A stretch of DNA of 64,000 bases from Saprospiraceae bacterium (GTDB lineage Bacteria; Bacteroidota; Bacteroidia; Chitinophagales; Saprospiraceae): contig JABWBR010000005.1 of NCBI GenBank assembly GCA_013360405.1, positions 1 to 64,000 on the forward strand, in the 5' to 3' direction. Within the stretch, counting starts at the first letter, position 1, and each line of letters begins with the position of its first letter. The position numbers were made by a program, and so were the translations under genes. The notes beneath the pieces were generated by a model. It did no database searches. It was not told where the DNA came from and saw nothing but the letters and a program-made list of their open reading frames with translations. Of this stretch, positions 43,852-52,918 are shown in pieces.

Positions 43852-44409
43852 TTGCAACAAGTATACAGCGATCAGGAGCTCAACATATTACTGAAATCTG
43901 ATAGTGAGGCAGCGATTGAGTGGATGTTCAAGCGTTATTATGCTTTTTTATGCCAGACGGTGTATAAAATCATTCCCAAAGGCGAGGTAGCCGAAGATAT
44001 CATCCAGGAACTTTTTGCCGACTTATGGCGAAAACGGGGACAACTGGAATTCACGGGCAGCATACAGGGATATCTGAGAAGAGCTGCCGTAAATAAAACG
44101 CTGAATTATATTCGCGACAATAAATTCAGGTTTGAAGAAGAGGAGCAGATCGCCCAAATGCCGAGCGACCACTCACCGGCAGGCGCACTGGTTGAAATGA
44201 CGGAGTTGCAGGGAGCTATTGACAAGGCTGTGGATGCACTTCCCGAACGCTGCCGGGTAGTTTTCGCGCTTAGCCGCTTTGAACAATTTTCTCACCAGGA
44301 GATTGCACAGCAATTGGGGATCTCGGTGAAGACGGTGGAAAATCAGATTACCAAAGCGCTGAGAATACTGCGCGATGAACTGGCGCCGTACATTAAGACG
44401 GATAGCTGA
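43852..44409 (+). CDS. ECF sigma-70 factor (FecI-like)
   Basis: This 185-aa factor has region 2 (WMFKRYYAFLCQTVYKI, AEDIIQELFADLWRKR) and region 4 (ALPERCRVVFALSRFEQFSHQEIAQQLGIS, TVENQITKALRIL). The frame has no ATG: an in-frame stop lies at 43828-43830 and TTG at 43852 is the first plausible start. It precedes a FecR anti-sigma gene and a TonB receptor with an STN domain, the usual trans-envelope signalling arrangement. Confidence 0.92.
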   Translation: MQQVYSDQELNILLKSDSEAAIEWMFKRYYAFLCQTVYKIIPKGEVAEDIIQELFADLWRKRGQLEFTGSIQGYLRRAAVNKTLNYIRDNKFRFEEEEQIAQMPSDHSPAGALVEMTELQGAIDKAVDALPERCRVVFALSRFEQFSHQEIAQQLGISVKTVENQITKALRILRDELAPYIKTDS

Positions 44410-44415
44410 CATTTC

Positions 44416-44427
44416 TATTTATAAATA
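44416..44427. repeat. Perfect 12-bp palindrome TATTTATAAATA
   Basis: It starts 6 nt after the sigma-factor stop codon. It is AT-only and could be an operator or chance. Confidence 0.3.
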
Positions 44428-44483
44428 TAAGCCAAGTAATAGGGGCTGCGTAAGTTGTGCGTGTCTTGGAGGTGAAATGTAAC

Positions 44484-44497
44484 CTCACAAATGTGAG
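44484..44497. promoter_or_regulatory. Inverted repeat CTCACA-AA-TGTGAG upstream of fecR
   Basis: A perfect 6-bp dyad with a 2-nt centre, 25 nt before the fecR ATG. Its left arm also can pair with GAGGT at 44469-44473, so the RNA could fold in two alternative ways. Function unknown. Confidence 0.35.
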
Positions 44498-44522
44498 CGG
44501 ATAGATCTAGCGAACAATTGTA

Positions 44523-45488
44523 ATGAGCAAAGACAGAAACATAAAAGATTTTATTCGGGATATGGAAGGCCGAAAGAATGCCCCTATCCCCAAGCCGACC
44601 CAATCAGGAACCGACCCATTGGAGCAGATATGGAATTGGACCGGTGATTATACCGGTAAATTTAACCCCGATACGGATGCCGCCTGGCAGCGCTTTAAAG
44701 CCGAAAGAGATAAAGAAAATTCATCCTTGCGAATTGTACGCCGCCCGGTCCAACGGTGGTGGTCGTATGCTGCTGCAATATTGTTGCTCATTGGGGGCGC
44801 AGGTGTATGGAAGGCTTATTTTCAAAAACCAGCCATACTGGTGGTACAATCCACAGATATACAAAGAGAAATACAATTAGCCGACGGGACCAGGGTCGTA
44901 CTTAATAGCGGTAGCGAATTGCGCTACCCGGCCAATATAGCCACTGCGTCCGGCAGGGAAGTGGAGCTTACCGGCGAAGCATACTTTGATGTAGCCCACG
45001 ATGCCGGCCGACGCTTTGTAATCCATACTACCGCTGCCGATGTGGCTGTGTTGGGTACTGCTTTCAATTTGCGCGCCGTACCCCGGGAATCGTCCGTGGA
45101 AGTGGAAGTGGAAAGAGGACTGGTTGAACTCCGTGCTGCCGACGGCACGTATGCTGCCCGTATCAAACCCAGGCAAAGGGGCGTGTACAACCCCGGCGCC
45201 GGCATATCTATCCAAAAAGAACCCGCACTTAACGCCTTATCCTGGCGCACCGGCAAACTGGTCTTCGTAGGACGCCCGGTGCATGAAGCAGTCAAAGAAA
45301 TTGGCCGTTATTACGGCGCTACTATCGATTTGAGTGCATCCGGCATCGGCGATTGTCTGTTTACCTCCAATTTTGACAAAGTGCCGCTAAATCGCGCTTT
45401 GGACGCTATTTCTGCTGTATACGGTGCTAAAGTCGTAAAAAAAGACGCTGCGCATTTTGTAGTTAAGGGGGGTAATTGTAACCGATAG
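44523..45488 (+). CDS. FecR-type anti-sigma factor with DUF4974
   Basis: This 321-aa single-pass protein has a cytoplasmic N-terminus of about 80 residues and a transmembrane helix (WWSYAAAILLLIGGAGVW). The periplasmic FecR domain shows IQLADGTRVVLNSGSELRYP, VELTGEAYFDV and VLGTAFNLRA. The C-terminal DUF4974 domain (about 240-321) includes KVPLNRALDAISAVYG. It should hold the upstream sigma factor inactive until the receptor signals. Confidence 0.93.
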   Translation: MSKDRNIKDFIRDMEGRKNAPIPKPTQSGTDPLEQIWNWTGDYTGKFNPDTDAAWQRFKAERDKENSSLRIVRRPVQRWWSYAAAILLLIGGAGVWKAYFQKPAILVVQSTDIQREIQLADGTRVVLNSGSELRYPANIATASGREVELTGEAYFDVAHDAGRRFVIHTTAADVAVLGTAFNLRAVPRESSVEVEVERGLVELRAADGTYAARIKPRQRGVYNPGAGISIQKEPALNALSWRTGKLVFVGRPVHEAVKEIGRYYGATIDLSASGIGDCLFTSNFDKVPLNRALDAISAVYGAKVVKKDAAHFVVKGGNCNR

Positions 45489-45604
45489 ACAAAAATTTCT
45501 TTTTTTTCGCTGCATGTCACTATTTTAGCATGAAATACACGAATGCCGTTCGCAGCGTGTAAGGGTATCGGGCCGTTATACCTCTTTGCAACTACCTGTA
45601 TTTC

Positions 45605-48277
45605 ATGAATCAACGCTACACTATTGCTTTTTTCTTTTTGATGGCATACGCCTGCGCATCTTGGGGACAAACTCCCCTTCAACAGCGCATAAGCCTGCAG
45701 GAAGGTAATGTGCAACTGGTGGATGCCTTGAGTGCATTGGTTGTAAAAGCTAATGTTAAACTCGTCTTTGATCCGGGCATCATTCCCGATACCCGGGTAA
45801 ACGCCACTGTCCAATATAAACCTTTGAAGGAGGTGCTCGACCTTTGGTTGTCCGGCACAAGGGTTCGCTATCGACTAAACGAAAATTTGATTTTACTGGA
45901 ACAAGTAGCTACCCCACCACCGGTTTCGACTTTTACCGTTAGCGGCACCTTAAAAGACGCCCTTAGCGGAGAACTGCTCATTGGCGCATATGTGAGGGAC
46001 AGTCTGAGCGGTAAAACGGCAGTGACCAACGAATACGGCTTTTTTAGCCTGTCGCTGTTGGGCGATAAGGCACTGATACAATGTTATTACCTGGGTTATG
46101 AATCGCTTAGCGTGCCCCTGAACGCCCAAAGCGCCAAATCGCAGGTCTTTTTGTTGAGCCCGTCGCCGCTTTCTTTTCCGGTGGTTGTAGTGAGGCCCAC
46201 ACTGGAGCAAACGCCCGCCTCGGGCAGTGATGCGCAGATTATCAAAGGCGAAGACCTTAATCTTACTCCTTCGCTGCTTGGCGAACCCGACCTGATACGC
46301 ATGCTGCCGCTGTTGCCCGGCGTAACTACAGGTACAGACGGTGTAGAGGGTATTCACGTAAGGGGTGGCAACCCCGAACAAAACCTGGTGCTTATCGACG
46401 ATGTGCCGGTGTATAATATCTATCACGTGGCCGGCGTATTTTCGGTATTTAATACCAGTGCCATTCGCACGGCAGAAATTATCAAAGGCGGCTTTCCGGC
46501 CAGGTATGGCGGCCGCTTATCCTCCGTGCTCAATGTGCGCACAAAAGAAGGCAATAGCCAACGCTATAGCGGTGAATTCAACCTGGGAATGCTGGCCCTG
46601 CGGGCTACGCTGGAAGGGCCTGTCATTAAAGACAAATGCGCCTTCTTTATTTCAGGAAGGCAATCTTTTTTGGATTGGTACATCCGGCCCCTGTCGAGTT
46701 ATCTGAAAGAAAACAGAGGGGAGCGGGGCGACATCGGCTACCAGTTTCACGACCTAAATGCCAAGCTGCACTACCGGTTTTCCTTTAAAGACGTGCTTTA
46801 CCTAAGCTATTACAATGGCAGTGATTTTTACAACAACGACGGCTTTAGAAGTGATACGCTCATTTTTTTGGCCAATAACAAGGATACCTTGCGCTACCGC
46901 TCCGATCAAAGCTATGTAGAACAACTGGAGTGGGGCAATAAAATAGCCTCCCTGCGCTGGAACCATATTTTCGGTGACAAATTGTTTTCAAATACCGTGC
47001 TCACATACAGTAAATTGGAGGTAGGACTCCATTATTATGATACGGATTCAGTGATCAACCTGCGCAACCAATCGACAGAATACAAAGTCTTTAATATCGG
47101 CGACTTTAGGTCGGCTATCGAAGATATAGGTATCAAAAGCGATTTCGACTTGTCGATGACGGACAAACGCACCGTGCGTTTTGGCGCGGGAATAACCCGG
47201 CGCTTTTTTTCACCTGGCGCGCTGGCCTACGACGACGGTATCGGCAATGTAGACCCCGGCACGATAAAAAACGAGTCAATCGGCACACTCGAATATTTTG
47301 CCTACATGGAACAGGTATGGCGGCTCAAAAACGGCGGATTGATCAATGCAGGCGTACACGGCGCCGGCCTTAGGGTACAAAATAAAAGCTATTTTTCGCC
47401 GCAACCCCGCCTTGCCGCCATGCTTCCGTTGGGACGAGCCACTGCACTCAGGCTCTATGGCAGCCGTATGACCCAGTTCCTGCATTTGCTGTCGAGTTCC
47501 GGCATCGGACTGCCTACCGATCTTTGGGTACCCGCTACCGCTAAGATAAAACCCGGACAAGCCTGGCAGGCAGGCGCCGGTTTTGACGTCGAGATAAAGC
47601 GCTTATTTGATTTTTCGGCCGATATTTACTTTAAATACATGACAGACCTCGTCAGCTTTAGCGAAGGTGCTTTTTTTCTCAACGACTGGCAGGAAAACGT
47701 GACTATAGGCAACGGACGTTCTTACGGACTGGAATTGATGTGGAAAAAAAGCACGCCGAAAACAACTGCCTGGGTAGCTTATTCGCTGAGTTGGACCGAC
47801 AGACAGTTTGATAAGATTAACTTCGGTCGCCGTTATCCGTTTAAATACGATAGGCGCCATGATCTGAAAATTGTGGTATCACAAAAACTGACTAAGTGGC
47901 TCAGCATATCTGCCGATTGGGTGTTTAGCTCAGGTTTTGCCTTTAGTATCCCATTGGAGCAGTTTAATGTGGATCTGACGGATATTATTTTTCCTCCACA
48001 AGTAGTGGGGGCGCTCGCTTTCGGTAATAAAAACCAATACCGGATGCCCAATTACCACCGGCTCGATATTAGCGCAAATTTTAATTTTGGAAAACGGAGC
48101 CTGCGCCATCGCATCCAATTGGGGGTTTACAACGTTTATAACAGGCGTAACCCTTTGTATTACAATGTGCGAACCCGGTATGTCAACGAGAATTACGCCA
48201 TCAGGGCTAAAAAGGAGTTTGTGCAGACCACGCTGATTCCGTTTTTACCCTCGCTCAATTACGCGGTATCTTTTTAA
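45605..48277 (+). CDS. TonB-dependent outer-membrane receptor with STN signalling domain
   Basis: This 890-aa protein has a signal peptide (ends near ASWGQ). The STN domain (about 25-95: RISLQEGNVQLVDALSAL) can contact FecR in the periplasm. A carboxypeptidase-D regulatory-like domain (FTVSGTLKDALSGELL) follows, then the plug (GVEGIHVRGGNPEQNLVLIDD, NTSAIRTAEIIKGGFPARYGG) and a beta-barrel ending in LNYAVSF. There is no SusD partner, so this is not a typical SusCD glycan system. The substrate is unknown; the DUF4249 lipoprotein downstream is its usual companion. Confidence 0.93.
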   Translation: MNQRYTIAFFFLMAYACASWGQTPLQQRISLQEGNVQLVDALSALVVKANVKLVFDPGIIPDTRVNATVQYKPLKEVLDLWLSGTRVRYRLNENLILLEQVATPPPVSTFTVSGTLKDALSGELLIGAYVRDSLSGKTAVTNEYGFFSLSLLGDKALIQCYYLGYESLSVPLNAQSAKSQVFLLSPSPLSFPVVVVRPTLEQTPASGSDAQIIKGEDLNLTPSLLGEPDLIRMLPLLPGVTTGTDGVEGIHVRGGNPEQNLVLIDDVPVYNIYHVAGVFSVFNTSAIRTAEIIKGGFPARYGGRLSSVLNVRTKEGNSQRYSGEFNLGMLALRATLEGPVIKDKCAFFISGRQSFLDWYIRPLSSYLKENRGERGDIGYQFHDLNAKLHYRFSFKDVLYLSYYNGSDFYNNDGFRSDTLIFLANNKDTLRYRSDQSYVEQLEWGNKIASLRWNHIFGDKLFSNTVLTYSKLEVGLHYYDTDSVINLRNQSTEYKVFNIGDFRSAIEDIGIKSDFDLSMTDKRTVRFGAGITRRFFSPGALAYDDGIGNVDPGTIKNESIGTLEYFAYMEQVWRLKNGGLINAGVHGAGLRVQNKSYFSPQPRLAAMLPLGRATALRLYGSRMTQFLHLLSSSGIGLPTDLWVPATAKIKPGQAWQAGAGFDVEIKRLFDFSADIYFKYMTDLVSFSEGAFFLNDWQENVTIGNGRSYGLELMWKKSTPKTTAWVAYSLSWTDRQFDKINFGRRYPFKYDRRHDLKIVVSQKLTKWLSISADWVFSSGFAFSIPLEQFNVDLTDIIFPPQVVGALAFGNKNQYRMPNYHRLDISANFNFGKRSLRHRIQLGVYNVYNRRNPLYYNVRTRYVNENYAIRAKKEFVQTTLIPFLPSLNYAVSF

Positions 48278-48291
48278 TAAATATATCTGCT

Positions 48292-49203
48292 ATGCGGCTT
48301 TGGATGCTGTTATTGGGGGTAATGTGTATGGCTGCTACCTGCGAAAAACCGGTAGAGTTAGACCTTCCCTTGCCGGATCCTAAGCTGGTAGTGGTGAGCA
48401 ATTTTACCACAGGTGAAGCAATGCGGGTGAGGGTCTCCCGCAGCCGATCTATCCTCGATGACTCGCCCGAAGACTATATCGCCGATGCGGTAGTGGAATT
48501 GTTTAATGAAGACGATCAAATTATTGAGCAACTCAATCTCGTGATTCCGCAGATTAACCGCGTATCGCCCTATTATACTACCCAAGGCGCCGTTATCGCA
48601 CCGGGCGAGACCTACAAACTAAAAGTCAGAGCCCCGGGTTTCGAGCCGGTAATGTCGAAAAGCGCAATCCCACCCCGTATTCAGATCCAACAGTTCTCGG
48701 TATCGGGGCTTACCTCTAGTCCAGGAAGTCAACCTGGCAGTGTGCGCTACGATTACCAGGTCTCGTTGAGCTTTTCTGATCCCGGTGCGCAGACGAATTA
48801 TTACCACCTCAATTTTTTTCAGCAAGTACAGGATATTGTAGTAGAGCAGAGCTACCTGCAGCCGGTAGTGTTTAGCCCGTTTACCGATAATAATTATTTG
48901 CTGGCCTATTTCGCAGGAGGGGTGCTTATAGAAGATGAGCCCTTTAACGGCAAAACTATATCGTATACCTTTCCTATGTCCATCGAAATTTATCCTTCTT
49001 ATCAGTTGCTCGGCAAGATATATGTAGAGTTGCGCACCACTTCCGAGGAATATTATCTCTTCCACAACTCCCTGAGCCGCCAGCAGACCAACAACAGCGG
49101 CACCAACGGAGAGCCTATCTTTATTTACAACAACATCGAAAACGGCCATGGCATTTTTGCCGGGTATAATTTCTCTCTCGATTCTCTGAATGTAATCAAT
49201 TGA
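48292..49203 (+). CDS. DUF4249 lipoprotein
   Basis: This 303-aa protein has a short signal peptide with a lipobox (MAATC, Cys17), then the DUF4249 pattern: KLVVVSNFTTGEAMRVRVS, DAVVELFNEDDQ and GAVIAPGETYKLKVRAPGF, an Ig-like domain. DUF4249 genes usually follow STN/CarboxypepD TonB receptors in Bacteroidota, as here (14 bp gap). It probably sits on the outer membrane beside the receptor. Confidence 0.9.
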   Translation: MRLWMLLLGVMCMAATCEKPVELDLPLPDPKLVVVSNFTTGEAMRVRVSRSRSILDDSPEDYIADAVVELFNEDDQIIEQLNLVIPQINRVSPYYTTQGAVIAPGETYKLKVRAPGFEPVMSKSAIPPRIQIQQFSVSGLTSSPGSQPGSVRYDYQVSLSFSDPGAQTNYYHLNFFQQVQDIVVEQSYLQPVVFSPFTDNNYLLAYFAGGVLIEDEPFNGKTISYTFPMSIEIYPSYQLLGKIYVELRTTSEEYYLFHNSLSRQQTNNSGTNGEPIFIYNNIENGHGIFAGYNFSLDSLNVIN

Positions 49204-49400
49204 TATACAGGTTGATAGTAAATTAATGCCGTGATTTGTTTTATTATTAAAAATAATACAAAATAATAATTGGCATATATTGATCGGTCTAAAAAAAAGA
49301 AACGGCAGGGTAGGGGGGAGACCAATAATCGGTGTCTATACTCTTGAAACGGCCAACTATCATCGGCCGGGAAAGCACTGATTTTTTGCACTATCTAAAA

Positions 49401-50090
49401 ATGGGCATTATGGGAGTCGATACGCAACTCGATTTTTGGGCACAAATTTCTTTTTTTAATAACATCACCCCAGCTGAAAAAGCCTTTCTGCAAGAGGTAG
49501 CTACATACGAAGTCAAACCCAAATACAGCTTCATCTATCTTCCTGGAGATCTTTCGGATACCGTATATTTTCTGGTAAAAGGCGCCGTCAAGATCGGCAC
49601 GCACTCTGCCGACGGCCGTGAAGTCATCAAATCGCTGATTCACCCCACTGCCTTATTTGGCGAAATGGGCCTGGTCGGCGAATCACAACGCCAGGATTTT
49701 GCACAGGTGCTCAAAGAAGACGTGCATCTCTACGCCGTGAAAGTGGATGACTTCAAAAAACTGATGCGCCAGAATTTTGATTTGTGCAGCAATATCATGA
49801 CGTCATTCGGCAACCGCCTCATCAAGGCGGAGAACAAGCTGGAGTCGCTGATCTTCAAAGATGCCCGCACGCGTATTGTAGAGTTTATCAAAGAATCGGT
49901 AAACATCCGCGGTCGCAAGGTAGGTTACGAAATGCTGCTAAAGCACTCCCTGACCCACCAGGATATCGCTAATATTACCTGCACTTCCCGCCAAACGGTT
50001 ACGCTGGTACTCAACGAGCTCCGCAAGTCCGACCTGATCTACTTTAATAGAGGCAAGATTCTGGTAAGGGATATGGCACGGCTGGCCTAG
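49401..50090 (+). CDS. Crp/Fnr-family transcription regulator
   Basis: It has a cyclic-nucleotide-binding beta-roll (YLPGDLSDTVYFLVKGAVKIG, LFGEMGLVGE) and a C-terminal helix-turn-helix (LTHQDIANITCTSRQTVTLVLNELRK). The ATG at 49401 (or 49410) is chosen over an upstream GTG at 49332. There are no Fnr-type Cys clusters. The 197 bp upstream is AT-rich and shows no exact -7 box. The target genes are unknown. Confidence 0.9.
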   Translation: MGIMGVDTQLDFWAQISFFNNITPAEKAFLQEVATYEVKPKYSFIYLPGDLSDTVYFLVKGAVKIGTHSADGREVIKSLIHPTALFGEMGLVGESQRQDFAQVLKEDVHLYAVKVDDFKKLMRQNFDLCSNIMTSFGNRLIKAENKLESLIFKDARTRIVEFIKESVNIRGRKVGYEMLLKHSLTHQDIANITCTSRQTVTLVLNELRKSDLIYFNRGKILVRDMARLA

Positions 50091-50196
50091 AAGGAGGGAG
50101 AGAGTGTGAGAGCGAGGGAGTGAGAGAAGTCACCCACCTGGCATTCTTCTATGCCGTCACCTCGTCACCAACTCGGCCAGTTCAAAGACGTCACCC
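50091..50196. repeat. Purine-rich repeat tract and GTCACC repeats between convergent crp and M23 genes
   Basis: The first base after the crp stop begins a G/A tract of variant heptamers (gagagag, tgtgaga, gcgaggg, agtgaga; 50091-50129). GTCACC then recurs at 50129, 50156, 50164 and 50190 up to the end of the M23 gene. The G/A tract resembles the reverse complement of the array at 53555-53596. Confidence 0.65.
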
Positions 50197-50198
50197 CC

Positions 50199-51506
50199 TT
50201 ACGGATTGCTCTGCTCTTCCCCTTTCAGCATGGCAAGATACTCATCCCGCAAAACCTCAAACGCCGGCATCTCGCCGGCGGGCAGCGGCTTGGCCGGAGG
50301 AAAATTCAAGCGGAGGTGGTTCACCTGCTGGCCGTTTTTCCAGAACCGGAAACATACGTGCGGACCGGTAGCCAACCCCGTAGAGCCTACATAACCAATC
50401 ACTTGTCCTTGTTGTACGCGTACGCCCGGGCGAATACCTTTGGCGAAACGCTGCATGTGCAGGTACTGGGTTTCGTAGGTGCCATCGTGGCGTATCCTGA
50501 CAAAGTTGCCGTTGCCGGAGGTGAAAGCGGCCTGAGAGATCGTGCCGTCGCCTACTGCGAGGATCGGCGTGCCGTAAGGCGCAGCATAATCGGTGCCGTA
50601 ATGCGGCCTTCTGTATTTTAAGATGGGATGTAAGCGACTCAGGTTAAAATGCGACGATATGCGCGAATACTTGAGCGGAGCCCGCAAAAACGAGGTTTTC
50701 ATAGGCTGCCCCTTCAGGTCGTAGTAACCTTTGTATTCGCCGTTTTCATAGTAGATGGCATGGTATACTTTTTCGCCTGTTTTGTAGTAGGCTGCTTTTA
50801 CTTTGCTGACACCTACCGGTTTTCCTTCCACACTATGCTCGTCGTATATAAGTCTGAATTCATCACCTTTTTGCAGGTGGTGGAAGTCGAGCGACCATTG
50901 CAGCGCGTCTTCCATTTTATCGGTGAGCTCGGCGCTGAAGCCGTTGTCGGTCATAGTTTTCCACAACGAAGATTCAAGTATTCCAGCAGCGGTTTGGGTG
51001 GCGGTGGTTACTTCCCTTTTAACGCGCTCCACTTTGAGGTCGTCTTTGAGGTGAAAGACGATGTACTCAAAGACGTTGGGTTCGTATATAAAATAATCAG
51101 CACTTTGATCTTTGTCTTTGCTCAATACCGTATAACTATTGCCGGTTTTTAGCTGCCTGATGTCGAAAACGCCACGGGCATTGAAGGCCAGTTTGTCCAC
51201 TACCGGATAATCTATGTGGTAAGTTGCCAAAATATCGGAGAGCGACTGGCCGGAGCGGATGGTATTATCGGTAACCAAAAACGTATCTATGGCAAAGCCA
51301 TAACGCATGGTGGGTATTTTTACCTGGAAGGCGCCGAGTTCTGCCGGCGCATGGGCGGTAAGCAAAGAAGAACTGAGTTGGTTGCTAAGGCCAGATTTGA
51401 CAAAAAAAGCGCCAAATGCTACGGCGCCAATGCCTACTGCGGCCCAAGTCAGGTGATTGCGGCGAATACCTTTGATTCGCTCAAATAACGATGATGGTAG
51501 ATCCAC
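50199..51506 (-). CDS. M23-family peptidoglycan endopeptidase
   Basis: This 435-aa protein has an N-terminal membrane helix (LTWAAVGIGAVAFGAFFV), a LysM-like/OapA region (IRSGQSLSDILATYHI), and a C-terminal LytM domain with HYGTDYAAPYGTP (H and D zinc ligands) and GSTGLATGPHVCFRF. The usual HxH is HVC here, with Cys (codon 50352-50354) in place of the zinc-binding His. The start is GTG at 51506; the frame is closed just upstream. It likely trims the cell wall. Confidence 0.9.
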   Translation of the reverse strand: MDLPSSLFERIKGIRRNHLTWAAVGIGAVAFGAFFVKSGLSNQLSSSLLTAHAPAELGAFQVKIPTMRYGFAIDTFLVTDNTIRSGQSLSDILATYHIDYPVVDKLAFNARGVFDIRQLKTGNSYTVLSKDKDQSADYFIYEPNVFEYIVFHLKDDLKVERVKREVTTATQTAAGILESSLWKTMTDNGFSAELTDKMEDALQWSLDFHHLQKGDEFRLIYDEHSVEGKPVGVSKVKAAYYKTGEKVYHAIYYENGEYKGYYDLKGQPMKTSFLRAPLKYSRISSHFNLSRLHPILKYRRPHYGTDYAAPYGTPILAVGDGTISQAAFTSGNGNFVRIRHDGTYETQYLHMQRFAKGIRPGVRVQQGQVIGYVGSTGLATGPHVCFRFWKNGQQVNHLRLNFPPAKPLPAGEMPAFEVLRDEYLAMLKGEEQSNP

Positions 51507-51723
51507 TGTGTTAATTGTTTATTTTATGCACAATGTTGGGTGGCGTGCAGTTTTTCCCTCGGCATGAGATGTCAAGATGTTGCAATTAATTTGATTTTTG
51601 TTTGCCGGGGGGTGCAAACGCCAAATGTTCAGTGGGACTAGTTCTTGCACAGGAGGCAAATATAGAATAGATTGGCTTTTTTCCATAAACAATTTTGTTA
51701 AAGTTGAGTTGATAGGATTTCCC

Positions 51724-51731
51724 TACCTTTG
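51724..51731 (+). promoter_or_regulatory. -7 box (TACCTTTG) for purM, 4 nt before the ATG
   Basis: Exact TAxxTTTG; a TTG at 51704-51706 is 17 nt upstream and could be the -33 element. The box ends 4 nt before ATG 51736, so the mRNA is probably leaderless. Confidence 0.55.
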
Positions 51732-51735
51732 CACC

Positions 51736-52911
51736 ATGTCCACGTATAAATACGACCAAAGGGGGGTATCTGCATCTAAAGCAGAGGTCCATGCCGCTAT
51801 CCAGGGGCTCGACAAAGGGCTGTTTCCCAATGCTTTTTGCAAGATTTTGCCCGATGTAGCGGGAGGCGATCCCGGTTTTTGTAACATCATGCACGCAGAT
51901 ACGGCCGGCACGAAAACGAGCCTGGCTTATTTGTATTGGCGCGAGACGGGCGACCTGTCGGTCTGGGCCGGCATCGCCCAGGATGCCATTGTGATGAACC
52001 TCGACGATATGGGCTGTGTAGGTTGTACACAGGATATCCTGCTTTCTTCTACTATCGGTAGGAATAAACACCTTATTCCGGGAGATGTCATTAAAACAAT
52101 AATTGACGCCACTGTGAATTTTGTGTCAGCCATGCAATCGTTCGGCGTTTCTATCCACCTGGCCGGCGGTGAAACGGCCGATGTGGGCGATATCGTGCGT
52201 ACAATTGACGTGGGTTATACGGCCTTCGCCCGCATGCGCAGGCAAGACCTGCTGGTCAACCACATTCAACCCGGCGACGCGGTAGTTGCACTGGCTTCTT
52301 TTGGCAAGGCCTCCTACGAATCGGATTACAACGGCGGCATGGGCAGCAACGGACTCACCTCGGCCCGCCATGATGTGCTGGACCACGCCTACGCAGCATT
52401 ATACCCCGAGAGTTTTAACCCCGCGGTACCGGAAGAAGTGGTGTATTCCGGTTCCAGAAAACTGACGGATACCATCACGATAGGCAACTATACCACCACG
52501 GTGGGCAAACTTATTCTTTCGCCTACCCGGACTTATCTACCCGTTTTGCAGCTTTTATTCGGTCAGTTGCGCTCGCAGATGCACGGATTGATCCATTGTA
52601 CCGGCGGTGGGCAGACTAAAGTGCTCAAGTTTTTGGAAGGCTGCCGGGTGGTGAAAAACAACCTTTTCGACCCGCCGCCTTTGTTCGAGCTCATCAGGCA
52701 GGAATCGGGCACCGGTTGGAAGGAAATGTACCAGGTATTCAATATGGGCCACCGACTGGAGGTATACCTGCCCCAAGAATATGCTCAAGCTGTTATCGAC
52801 ATCGCAGCTCACTTTAATATCGATGCCCGCCTGGTTGGGTATGTAGAGCAAGCCGACGTGCCGGCTGTACGCCTGGAAACACCTGACGGCATTTTTGAAT
52901 ATACCGAATAA
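51736..52911 (+). CDS. purM: Phosphoribosylformylglycinamidine cyclo-ligase (AIR synthase)
   Basis: It makes aminoimidazole ribonucleotide in purine synthesis. The 391-aa protein is the long Bacteroidota form: STYKYDQRGVSASK, HADTAGTKTSLA, DAIVMNLDDMGCVG, HLAGGETADVGDIV and HCTGGGQTKVLKF. The ATG at 51736 is chosen because the promoter box lies just before it; the frame upstream to 51598 has no PurM-like residues. nth starts 7 bp downstream. Confidence 0.93.
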   Translation: MSTYKYDQRGVSASKAEVHAAIQGLDKGLFPNAFCKILPDVAGGDPGFCNIMHADTAGTKTSLAYLYWRETGDLSVWAGIAQDAIVMNLDDMGCVGCTQDILLSSTIGRNKHLIPGDVIKTIIDATVNFVSAMQSFGVSIHLAGGETADVGDIVRTIDVGYTAFARMRRQDLLVNHIQPGDAVVALASFGKASYESDYNGGMGSNGLTSARHDVLDHAYAALYPESFNPAVPEEVVYSGSRKLTDTITIGNYTTTVGKLILSPTRTYLPVLQLLFGQLRSQMHGLIHCTGGGQTKVLKFLEGCRVVKNNLFDPPPLFELIRQESGTGWKEMYQVFNMGHRLEVYLPQEYAQAVIDIAAHFNIDARLVGYVEQADVPAVRLETPDGIFEYTE

Positions 52912-52918
52912 CCGACAG

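Noticed and set aside
45508-45557. CGCTGC / GCAGCG inverted repeat upstream of the TonB receptor
   Set aside because: A 6-bp stem with a 38-nt loop is weak and could be chance.
45605-49203. SusC/SusD glycan-uptake locus
   Set aside because: The receptor is shorter than SusC, has an STN domain, and is followed by DUF4249, not SusD.
51598-51735. Upstream extension of purM
   Set aside because: A perfect -7 promoter box lies directly before ATG 51736, and the extra residues do not look like PurM.
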